In this document: piece by piece, positions 15,037 through 19,381 of the stretch
Layout of the letters: each line of letters starts with the position of its first letter
How positions within the stretch are numbered: position 1 is the stretch's first letter
Source: 2-01-FULL-41-26 sp964587505
GTDB lineage: Bacteria > Patescibacteriota > Minisyncoccia > 2-02-FULL-40-12 > GWA2-44-9
DNA: 19,381 bases
Reading direction: 5' to 3'
Assembly: GCA_964587505.1 (NCBI GenBank)
Contig: CAZPLD010000011.1
Span: 1 to 19,381, forward strand
Translations under genes and position numbers: made by a program
The notes under the pieces: model-generated
The model's input: the letters and a program-made list of their open reading frames with translations, nothing else
What the model was told of the DNA's origin: nothing
Database searches by the model: none

Positions 15037-15070
15037 AAATCAAAAAGCCCCTTAGGGGGCTTTTTGATTT
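15037..15070. terminator. Bidirectional terminator (tRNA-Lys / 3D-domain gene)
   Basis: A 15-bp stem (15037-15051 with 15056-15070) has GCCCC/GGGGC at the top, an A run on the left arm and TTTTTGATTT on the right. It ends the tRNA-Arg-tRNA-Lys transcript and sits five bases beyond the stop codon of the converging 3D-domain gene. Confidence 0.9.
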
Positions 15071-15075
15071 GTATG

Positions 15076-15678
15076 TTAGTTCTTGGCGACAATTATAATT
15101 TTAATTGTCTTTCTTCCGAACTCTCTGGCATCCGCTGTGTTAGGGAACCAGACGTCTAAATTGTTTTTATAGCGTCTGTTCATCCGGTCGTTAATCGTGA
15201 AGATTTGGTCACCGAATAAATCCGGAATCATTAACTTGGTACCAAACGGAATATTTCGGCCGTTGGTATCAATGATATTAGCGGCAACACCACCCCAGTA
15301 AACGTGTTCGCCATTGGCTGTAATAAATGGAGAATCGTCGGTCTGGTGGGGAGTTGAGGAGTAAGCGCTGGCCATTACTATATAAGTAGCAACCGGGCTT
15401 GTCTTAGTCACCTTGGCCTTTGGGGCTGGAGCAGGAATTGGAGTCGGTTCAGCTTGCGGTGAGCTTGTCGAATCCGGAGTGTTTTCGGGGTAGGTATCTT
15501 CCTGACTCAAGCCGAGTCCCAATATTTTCCCGAAGGACCAAGCCGAGCTGTCGTTTATGAGAGGATGGGCGTTGTCGCTATCTTTATTGGCCCAGTCCAA
15601 TAAACCGGCATTAGCAGAATTTGAGGTCAAAATAAACATTGTTAAAAGAACTGTTGAAATTGTTAGTTTTTTAAACAT
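15076..15678 (-). CDS. Exported 3D-domain protein
   Basis: The 3D domain, named for three conserved aspartates, is a double-psi beta-barrel related to the lytic transglycosylase MltA and found in Rpf/YabE-type cell-wall proteins. From the ATG at 15678 the product is 200 residues: a signal peptide MFKKLTISTVLLTMFILTSN ending near ANA (24), a low-complexity Pro/Ala/Thr linker (about 58-90), and the domain (about 97-200) with ASAYSSTPHQTDDSP, GVAANIIDTNGRNIPFGTKL, NDRMNRRY and LDVWFPNTADAREFG. The aspartates in DTN, NDRM and LDVW are present. A longer frame to 15750 would put 24 residues before the signal peptide and is unlikely. The linker contains a copy of a repeat half (15460-15472) also seen at 18863-18875. 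It probably acts on peptidoglycan outside the membrane; catalysis is unproven. Confidence 0.88.
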   Translation of the reverse strand: MFKKLTISTVLLTMFILTSNSANAGLLDWANKDSDNAHPLINDSSAWSFGKILGLGLSQEDTYPENTPDSTSSPQAEPTPIPAPAPKAKVTKTSPVATYIVMASAYSSTPHQTDDSPFITANGEHVYWGGVAANIIDTNGRNIPFGTKLMIPDLFGDQIFTINDRMNRRYKNNLDVWFPNTADAREFGRKTIKIIIVAKN

Positions 15679-15773
15679 GTTTTGTGCCTGAAAAAAGTGA
15701 GATAATAATGGCCTTTTAGGCACAAAAAAACGGCCTATCAAGCCATCCACTACTTATTCCAGGTTATGCTATA

Positions 15774-15802
15774 AGTATAGCAAAATGGGGTCAAAAAGTC
15801 AA
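15774..15802 (-). promoter_or_regulatory. Promoter of the 3D-domain gene
   Basis: On the - strand TTGACT (15797-15802), a 17-bp spacer and TATACT (15774-15779) form a near-consensus promoter. The leader of roughly 90 bases contains a 10-bp inverted repeat, TTTTGTGCCT and AGGCACAAAA, whose second arm covers the AGG just upstream of the ATG at 15678 and might mask the ribosome site. Confidence 0.7.
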
Positions 15803-15812
15803 CCCCCCCAAT

Positions 15813-16319
15813 CTACCCAAATGGCCATAAAATCTTGAGCATCCGGAACCCCTTTTTAGCTGAAACAACAAAAAAGAATAGTCCCATAACTATCAAAAAA
15901 CCGTCATAGCTCCAGCGAGCCGGGTCAGTATCGGTCAGCTTTAGCCAAAGGGCAAACTCGTCGAAAGCTAATCCTAAACCGAAACCATGAAGAAGCGCTA
16001 TTAAATATTTTGCCCGAGGGCCGTCAAAAATCAGGGCAAGATATCCGGAGACGGCTAAAACAAAGAAACCATAAACATAGTGGTGGACACGCCCAACAGC
16101 AAGGCCGATTAAATAAAAATTGGGAGCCAAAAGACTAAAAATCCTGGCACCGGCAAAGGTTAAAAGAAACGCAAAGGCAATAGGAAATATCAGGTAAAAA
16201 TATAGCCCGGCTTCGCTGTGCCTGATCTTCTCGCTGATTATATTTTTCCCGGTAATTTTAGAGAATATGCCAAACATGGGAGCGGGATAGTGAACGATGT
16301 TAGAACCTACTTCATCCAC
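15813..16319 (-). CDS. Small integral membrane protein, unknown family
   Basis: The 168-residue product has a short hydrophilic N-terminus and four or five hydrophobic segments: LYFYLIFPIAFAFLLTFAG (about 39-57), LAPNFYLIGLAVG, HHYVYGFFVLAVSGYLALIF (about 79-98), YLIALLHGFGLGLAFDEFAL and a last one near SYDGFLIVMGLFFFVVSA (about 137-154). Paired histidines in VGRVHHYVYG and a conserved-looking HGFGLGLAFDEFALWLKLTD with an acidic pair near the membrane stand out; these could bind metal or a ligand, but that is speculation. I do not recognise a named family. The start at 16319 fits a promoter whose transcript begins about 19 bases upstream; an internal ATG at 16277 would still keep all membrane segments. 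It is separated from the 3D-domain gene by that gene's own promoter. Confidence 0.75.
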   Translation of the reverse strand: MDEVGSNIVHYPAPMFGIFSKITGKNIISEKIRHSEAGLYFYLIFPIAFAFLLTFAGARIFSLLAPNFYLIGLAVGRVHHYVYGFFVLAVSGYLALIFDGPRAKYLIALLHGFGLGLAFDEFALWLKLTDTDPARWSYDGFLIVMGLFFFVVSAKKGFRMLKILWPFG

Positions 16320-16344
16320 GATTACGACTTATTTTATATTCCAA

Positions 16345-16373
16345 ATTTTAGCATTTGAAAGTATTAAAATCAA
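16345..16373 (-). promoter_or_regulatory. Promoter of the membrane-protein gene
   Basis: On the - strand TTGATT (16368-16373), 17 bp, then TAAAAT (16345-16350) with TGC before it (extended -10). The -35 lies next to the T tract of the upstream gene's terminator, so the two genes are transcribed separately. Confidence 0.65.
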
Positions 16374-16375
16374 TT

Positions 16376-16398
16376 AAAAAGGACCCGATTGTGGGTCC
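16376..16398 (-). terminator. Intrinsic terminator of the 139-residue orphan gene
   Basis: On the - strand GGACCC (16393-16398), loop ACAATC, GGGTCC (16381-16386), then TTTTT (16376-16380), placed eight bases after the stop codon at 16407. Confidence 0.85.
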
Positions 16399-16406
16399 AA
16401 AAGTGG

Positions 16407-16826
16407 TTAGTCATGAATGTGAGACAATGCCCAACTAACAATATTCTGTAAATTTTCTCGTGATGTGAAGCGACGGCTCACAGATGGCTGTATTTCTCCA
16501 ACGACATAAACCAGGTAGTTGGGAAGCAAAAGAGGAAAACTTCGTAACCTCAACAGGTTGACTCGAAATAGTCCCTGAGGGATTCCAGGAGGTCCACCCT
16601 GGATATATCCCCATCCATGTGGCATAAGTAATCCTGGTTTCAAAATTGCGACTACCCTCGCCATGTATCCTTCGCTACCAAGAATAGAAAGTCCACCGTA
16701 GACTACTGTCTTTTTCTCTTTCAAAGCTTGCTCAAGAAATTCTACATTTCTTTGAGGATAGCACCCTTCAAAAGGTATAGTTACGTTAGGGGGAACGGGC
16801 AAATCTCTAGCTTCTGTTTGTATCAC
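16407..16826 (-). CDS. Hypothetical protein (139 aa)
   Basis: I do not recognise this protein. It is a complete transcription unit: promoter TTGACG-17 bp-TATAAT, ribosome site AAGGAG six bases before a GTG start at 16826, and its own terminator after the stop. The GTG start is well supported by that ribosome site, the best in this part of the window. The product has a hydrophilic N-terminus, a KKTVVYGGLSILGSEGYMAR segment (about 38-57), a Gly/Pro-rich turn HGWGYIQGGPPGIPQGLFRV (about 70-89), a hydrophobic LRSFPLLLPNYLVYVVGEI stretch (about 94-112) and a helical C-terminus. It looks like a small soluble mixed alpha/beta protein with no signal peptide and only one borderline hydrophobic stretch. 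Confidence 0.75.
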   Translation of the reverse strand: MIQTEARDLPVPPNVTIPFEGCYPQRNVEFLEQALKEKKTVVYGGLSILGSEGYMARVVAILKPGLLMPHGWGYIQGGPPGIPQGLFRVNLLRLRSFPLLLPNYLVYVVGEIQPSVSRRFTSRENLQNIVSWALSHIHD

Positions 16827-16856
16827 TTGTCGCTCCTTCTCAAATTAACTTAACCT

Positions 16857-16885
16857 ATTATATACATTAGAAGTTAATTCGTCAA
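16857..16885 (-). promoter_or_regulatory. Promoter of the 139-residue orphan gene
   Basis: On the - strand TTGACG (16880-16885), 17-bp spacer, TATAAT (16857-16862): nearly perfect consensus. The transcript would start near 16850 and carry about 24 bases of leader with AAGGAG. The rest of the spacer up to tRNA-Gly (16886-17043) shows only a weak TTGAGT/ACTCAA hairpin near 17005-17020 that may help end tRNA-Gly transcription. Confidence 0.75.
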
Positions 16886-17043
16886 GCTTTTAGGTTCGGA
16901 CTTCTTAGAAGTGTAGATATTATCAAACAAATTGGTGTTTTTCATAGCTTTTCCCGCAAATCAAAAACGACAAGGTTCGAACCTCTGAAAATCGAGATTA
17001 TTATTGAGTTACTCAACAATTTTTAGAAGAAATTCTCTTTATG

Positions 17044-17114
17044 AGCGGGTAATGGGAGTCGAACCCACCTTATCTGATTGGCAACCAGATGTAATACCGA
17101 TATACGATACCCGC
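17044..17114 (-). tRNA. tRNA-Gly (anticodon GCC)
   Basis: On the - strand: acceptor GCGGGTA/TACCCGC, anticodon stem TCTGG/TCAGA around loop TTGCCAA, T arm GTGGG TTCGACT CCCAT, and discriminator T, which is normal for bacterial tRNA-Gly. The D stem is weak (GTA/TAC core). CCA is not encoded. Anticodon GCC reads GGC and GGU. Confidence 0.93.
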
Positions 17115-17129
17115 ACTAAATTAAGACTA

Positions 17130-17158
17130 ATATTACAGCAAACAGGGGGTTTTATCAA
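17130..17158 (-). promoter_or_regulatory. tRNA-Gly promoter
   Basis: On the - strand TTGATA (17153-17158), 17 bp, TAATAT (17130-17135). The start point would fall about ten bases before the tRNA. It lies between the stop codon of the HTH-protein gene and the tRNA, so the tRNA can be transcribed alone. Confidence 0.6.
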
Positions 17159-17162
17159 GAGA

Positions 17163-17825
17163 TTATTTGAGGAGAATTTTTTGAGACAAATCAATCCATG
17201 TCACAATTTTTTCCTTGAATTCTCGGCTGGAGACATAGATGTTGCACACACCGTAGGAAAGTCTTTTTGTGGGATGTCTACCTTGGATATATATTGAATT
17301 TTTGAATTGAGAAAGTGGGACACTTGTTGCCTTACTCCAAAAGTTCTTTTGTACACAATCTAACAGGTCAGGATATAGAAGCAACCAAATGTGAATTTTT
17401 TCAGGAGGTATGGCTATAACGTCTTTAAGAAAAGAGTAGAAAATTCTTATCATTGTCGGGTCGGTATTGGCGAGTTTAACTTGGCTACTTTTTAATCCTT
17501 TATCTCCTTCTCCCCAATAAAGCATTAGTCCGGCAATAAAGAGAGGATTGTCTTTTAGGGTGGCAAATTCTTGCTTGGCTTGGTCACGGTAATCCTGATG
17601 GATTTTTGCCCATCGTGCTTTGTTGGCCTTAATGACTGATTGTAACTTTTTAGGAAAAGCCAAGGACTGCTCTCTTCCGAGCCGGTTTCTAATTTCTATA
17701 GACCACTCCTCATGCTTAAACCAATCACTGAGAGTACTTAATGGAACGCCTGTTTCTCGACGGATGTCTTTGTAGCTTTTTCCTAAGCGTCTCAATTCAA
17801 TAGCTTTTTCTTTAGAAGGGTTCAT
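17163..17825 (-). CDS. HTH protein with a LAGLIDADG-like core (LYWGEG type)
   Basis: The 220-residue product starts with a helix-turn-helix (about 3-38): KEKAIELRRLGKSYKDIRRE followed by TGVPLSTLSDWFK, like recombinase or transposase HTH regions. A basic helical linker (about 45-85) leads to a core beginning FIAGLMLYWGEGDKG (about 95-109) and LANTDPTMIRIFYSFLKDV. A GL..LYWGEG helix followed by a strand and an N[ST]DP...F..FL helix is a pattern I associate with LAGLIDADG-related proteins without an intron or intein, but there is only one such motif and the acidic residue is shifted two positions from the canonical place. Nuclease activity is therefore uncertain; a DNA-binding regulator is the alternative. 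It sits between tRNA-Gly and the intron-containing tRNA-Phe, 153 bases from the latter and divergent from it. ATG 17825 lacks a ribosome site. Confidence 0.6.
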   Translation of the reverse strand: MNPSKEKAIELRRLGKSYKDIRRETGVPLSTLSDWFKHEEWSIEIRNRLGREQSLAFPKKLQSVIKANKARWAKIHQDYRDQAKQEFATLKDNPLFIAGLMLYWGEGDKGLKSSQVKLANTDPTMIRIFYSFLKDVIAIPPEKIHIWLLLYPDLLDCVQKNFWSKATSVPLSQFKNSIYIQGRHPTKRLSYGVCNIYVSSREFKEKIVTWIDLSQKILLK

Positions 17826-17826
17826 T

Positions 17827-17871
17827 TGTGGATAAGATTTTATTTTCTAATTCAGTATATAGATAATTATA
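17827..17871 (-). promoter_or_regulatory. Promoter and DnaA-box-like site of the HTH-protein gene
   Basis: On the - strand an extended -10, TGG then TATAAT (17866-17871), has no clear -35. A perfect DnaA-box consensus TTATCCACA (17827-17835) lies two bases before the start codon, in the short leader. A nine-base match can be accidental. Confidence 0.4.
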
Positions 17872-17932
17872 CCATGCGGGTTCGGTTTTTATTGATAATT
17901 GTGTTGATAACATAAAATAAGGCCTGCCCAAT

Positions 17933-17961
17933 TTGAAAAAATGGCTTGAAAATGCTACTAT
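17933..17961 (+). promoter_or_regulatory. tRNA-Phe promoter
   Basis: TTGAAA (17933-17938), 17 bp, TACTAT (17956-17961) with TGC before it (extended -10). Transcription would start near 17968, eleven bases before the tRNA. Confidence 0.6.
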
Positions 17962-17978
17962 CTATAAGGTAAGTAATT

Positions 17979-18316
17979 GCCGGGCTAGCTCATCGGTAGA
18001 GCGCTGCCCTAAAATCTTTGGGGCCTTTTATAGCAATATAGATTGAACAACCGGGTGAATTCGGGGAAAACTTTGCGATAAGCAAAACAATCCCGAGCCA
18101 AGCCCCGCGACAGAGATTCTTTGAGCGGCTAAAGCACGCTCAAGAAACTTATCCGAGACGCGGGGAAGGTGTAGAGACTATCCTTTTAAGGAGTAGCCAA
18201 TCGTATTAGCGATGTAGGCGAAGCGCCCGGCTCCCATTTTTTAAAGATGGGGGATGATATAGTCCAACTTGTTTCGGAAGAGGCAGGCGTGCCCAGTTCG
18301 ACTCTGGGGCCCGGCA
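17979..18316 (+). tRNA. tRNA-Phe (anticodon GAA) split by a group I intron
   Basis: The exons are 17979-18010 and 18277-18316. Joined, they make a complete 72-nt tRNA: acceptor GCCGGGC/GCCCGGC, D arm GCTC ATCGGTA GAGC, anticodon stem CTGCC/GGCAG, loop CT-GAA-GA, T arm CCCAG TTCGACT CTGGG, discriminator A. The intron lies between U33 and G34, and the anticodon GAA (Phe) is entirely in the 3' exon. CCA is not encoded. Both splice sites are fixed by base pairing with the intron guide sequence (see intron entry). Because phenylalanine normally has a single GAA tRNA in bacteria, splicing of this RNA is probably essential unless another copy exists. Confidence 0.93.
18011..18276 (+). ncRNA. Self-splicing group I intron in tRNA-Phe
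   Basis: The 266-nt intron shows the full group I core. P1: exon GCCCU (18006-18010) pairs with GGGGC (18020-18024), with the required U-G wobble at the 5' splice site. P10: the 3' exon GAAGA (18277-18281) pairs with UCUUU (18015-18019). P3: CCGGG (18051-18055)/CCCGG (18226-18230). P4: UCGGG (18061-18065)/CCCGA (18092-18096). P5: UUUGC/GCAAA (18072-18085). P6: CCCCGCG (18103-18109)/CGCGGGG (18159-18165), with P6a UUGAGCG/CGCUCAA. P7: GACUA (18176-18180)/UAGUC (18260-18264). P8: CCCAU/AUGGG (18233-18251). The last base is G (omega-G). The P-Q elements AAUUCGGGG and AAUCCCGAGCCAAGCC and the GAUAUAGUCC S element resemble subgroup IC3, as in cyanobacterial tRNA-Leu introns. No endonuclease frame lies inside. 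Confidence 0.95.
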
Positions 18317-18328
18317 TATAAATTAATA

Positions 18329-18360
18329 CCAAAACACCCCGCCACGGCGGGGTGTTTTGG
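18329..18360. terminator. Terminator after tRNA-Phe
   Basis: A perfect 15-bp stem (18329-18343 with 18346-18360) has a two-base loop as drawn (four if the top pair opens), the core CACCCCGC/GCGGGGTG, and TTTT inside the right arm. It ends tRNA-Phe transcription 12 bases downstream and lies between convergent tRNA-Phe and the 110-residue gene, so it may serve both. Confidence 0.85.
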
Positions 18361-18385
18361 TGAGTGCAAGTTATTCAGGCATTAG

Positions 18386-18718
18386 TTATTTGGTCTCCAG
18401 AATATTCTGGTAGGGTCTTAGTTGCTCTATCTCTGATTCGTCGTCAGTAGAAAATATTACCTCACCTTTTTTCCATGCAACTTCTCCATACTTATCTTGC
18501 TCTTTCATGTCCTTTATCATCGTAACCGTTGCGAATTCATTTCCCATAGAGTCGGTTTTGATTGCAAGTTCGGCAAAATCTTTCTCAATTAAAGATTTTG
18601 CGTTTTCTATGGCTATAACTTTTATTTCTTCAAAATCAGTATCCATGTCCAGTTTTTCGCTCTCTGCAACTATGGTTTCCCCTTTTTCTTTTTCGATTTT
18701 TGATTTTTCTACGGACAT
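18386..18718 (-). CDS. Acidic hypothetical protein (110 aa)
   Basis: The 110-residue product is rich in Glu, Asp and Lys, with no signal peptide, membrane segment or recognised domain. Residues 1-28 are a charged, probably disordered stretch (MSVEKSKIEKEKGETIVAES). The rest predicts as helix then strands: IKVIAIENAKSLIEKDFAEL, followed by GNEFATVTMIKDMKEQDKYG and GEVIFSTDDESEIEQL. The pattern of an N-terminal helix and a small sheet could be a compact fold, but no family is recognised. It follows tRNA-Val on the same strand by 24 bases and may be read through from the rplS-tRNA unit. The ATG at 18718 has no strong ribosome site. The convergent terminator at 18329-18360 lies 25 bases after its stop. 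Confidence 0.7.
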   Translation of the reverse strand: MSVEKSKIEKEKGETIVAESEKLDMDTDFEEIKVIAIENAKSLIEKDFAELAIKTDSMGNEFATVTMIKDMKEQDKYGEVAWKKGEVIFSTDDESEIEQLRPYQNILETK

Positions 18719-18742
18719 ATAATAATTTTACTTACTAATCTG

Positions 18743-18816
18743 TGGGCGCGCCCAGACTCGAACTGGGAACCCCTTTCACGTCAAGAAAGTGCTCTAGCCA
18801 ATTGAGCTACGCGCCC
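18743..18816 (-). tRNA. tRNA-Val (anticodon GAC)
   Basis: On the - strand: acceptor GGGCGCG/CGCGCCC, D arm GCTC/GAGC, anticodon stem CTTTC/GAAAG around loop TTGACGT, T arm CCCAG TTCGAGT CTGGG, discriminator A. Anticodon GAC reads GUC and GUU. CCA is not encoded. A REP-like hairpin begins at its 5' end and separates it from tRNA-Leu. Confidence 0.95.
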
Positions 18817-18876
18817 TTCGACTCGCTTCGCTTGCTCAGGGCAAGCCCGAAATGGTTTACACTGAGCTTGTCGAAG
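18816..18876. repeat. REP-like palindromic repeat between two tRNAs
   Basis: CTTCGAC (18816-18822) pairs with GTCGAAG (18870-18876), and inside it GCTCAG (18834-18839) pairs with CTGAGC (18862-18867), giving an imperfect long hairpin with an asymmetric bulge. The right half, TGAGCTTGTCGAA, matches 13 of 13 bases at 15460-15472 inside the 3D-domain gene. Repeats of this CTGAGCTTGTCGAAG type are widespread between genes in many bacterial genomes. The + strand frame across it, reading VYTELVEV, is a by-product of the repeat and not a protein. Confidence 0.7.
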
Positions 18877-18878
18877 TG

Positions 18879-18962
18879 TGCGCGGGAGAGGATTTGAACC
18901 TCCACGCCCTTGCGGGCACCACCACCTCAAGGTGGCGAGTCTGCCAGTTTCTCCACCCGCGC
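18879..18962 (-). tRNA. tRNA-Leu (anticodon GAG)
   Basis: On the - strand: acceptor GCGCGGG/CCCGCGC, anticodon stem CCACC/GGTGG around loop TTGAGGT, a long variable arm with stem GCCC/GGGC and loop GCAA, as class II tRNAs have, T loop TTCAAAT, discriminator A. Anticodon GAG reads CUC and CUU. It starts only 11 bases after the rplS stop, so it is probably cut from the rplS transcript. Confidence 0.95.
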
Positions 18963-18973
18963 ATTACGCAGTA

Positions 18974-19360
18974 TTATTCTGCCTTCTCTGGTTTTTCTGC
19001 TGTAACTGAAGTGTCTATTTTTGTCTTTCTTCTGATTTCTTTGGCGGTTTTTTCTCTCAAGTAATAGAGCTTTGACCTGCGGACTTTTGATTTTCTGACG
19101 ACTTCAACTTTGTCTATGGTGGGTAGAAAAACGGGAAAGGTTTTCTCTACGCTAATACCTCCGGAAACCTTCCTGACCGTGACTGTTCCGCCGGCCTCGG
19201 AGCCGTGTTTGCGGGCGATTATAAGACCTTCAAAAGCCTGGGTTCGTGTTTTATCGCCCTCTTTTATCTTCTGGTAAACCTTAACAGTCCAGCCGGATTT
19301 TAAGCCGTCAAACTTGTTCTGGCCCATGTTTTTTGACTGGAATAATTGAATTTTATCCAT
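18974..19360 (-). CDS. rplS: 50S ribosomal protein L19
   Basis: L19 lies at the 30S-50S interface of the ribosome. From the ATG at 19360 the product is 128 residues: KFDGLKSGWTVKVYQKIKEG (about 16-35), KTRTQAFEGLIIARKHGSEAG, then the signature TVTVRKVSGGISVEKTFPVF (about 58-77) and KVEVVRKSKVRRSKLYYLRE (about 83-102), all typical L19. A charged C-terminal tail of about 25 residues (KTKIDTSVTAEKPEKAE end) extends beyond the usual length. An in-frame TTG at 19375 would add five residues (MNNIY) but has no better support. It leads a probable unit rplS-tRNA-Leu-tRNA-Val on the - strand; its promoter, and any trmD or rpsP neighbours, lie outside the window. Confidence 0.97.
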   Translation of the reverse strand: MDKIQLFQSKNMGQNKFDGLKSGWTVKVYQKIKEGDKTRTQAFEGLIIARKHGSEAGGTVTVRKVSGGISVEKTFPVFLPTIDKVEVVRKSKVRRSKLYYLREKTAKEIRRKTKIDTSVTAEKPEKAE

Positions 19361-19381
19361 GTATATATTATTCAAATTAAC

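Noticed and set aside
16967..16985. Possible tRNA fragment around GGTTCGAACC
   Set aside because: It is only a T-loop-like palindrome; no acceptor or anticodon stem can be built around it.
18852..19064. Frame beginning VYTELVEV on the + strand
   Set aside because: It runs through the REP-like repeat, antisense to tRNA-Leu, and into rplS; the peptide is a by-product of the repeat.
1..19381. CRISPR array, prophage or complete insertion sequence
   Set aside because: No regularly spaced direct repeats, integrase, transposase or phage structural genes are visible.

Overview
The window looks like the replication-origin region of a small-genome bacterium, most likely a member of the Candidate Phyla Radiation (Patescibacteria). 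This is an inference from gene content and style: moderate-to-low GC, dnaA-dnaN with a short DciA-like gene, a NusA with an enlarged N-terminal region, a nusA-tig overlap, ruvC-ruvB without an adjacent ruvA, 3D-domain and CYTH proteins, weak Shine-Dalgarno signals, tRNAs without encoded CCA, and a group I intron in a tRNA gene. No 16S rRNA is present, so no finer placement is possible.

Layout. 1-3003 (+): DnaA boxes, dnaA, an AT-rich origin-like spacer, dnaN and a DciA-like gene. 2993-5122 (-): a class A penicillin-binding protein. 5198-6346 (+): tyrS, converging on a 56-residue highly acidic protein at a shared terminator. 6654-10058 (-): pilB, then ruvB-ruvC with a 4-base overlap; between pilB and ruvB lies a probable + strand non-coding RNA with its own promoter, a 25-bp terminal helix and a terminator. 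10059-11322: a poorly explained spacer, a CYTH protein, and the nusA leader with a concentric RNA structure. 11323-13819 (+): nusA and tig, overlapping. 14027-14822: a DoxX-like membrane protein and the remains of a cysteine desulfurase gene missing its middle. 14865-15032: tRNA-Arg and tRNA-Lys. 15076-16826 (-): 3D-domain exported protein, a membrane protein and an orphan protein, each with its own promoter. 17044-18316: tRNA-Gly, a HTH/LAGLIDADG-like protein and tRNA-Phe split by a 266-nt group I intron. 18386-19360 (-): rplS, tRNA-Leu, a REP-like hairpin, tRNA-Val and an acidic hypothetical protein.

The genes are mostly core information processing (replication start, recombination, tRNA charging, transcription, folding, translation) with envelope functions (PBP, pilus ATPase, 3D protein). 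The most notable items are the intron-split tRNA-Phe next to a possible endonuclease-related gene, the 6S-like RNA candidate at 8159-8395, the structured nusA leader, and the internally deleted cysteine desulfurase.
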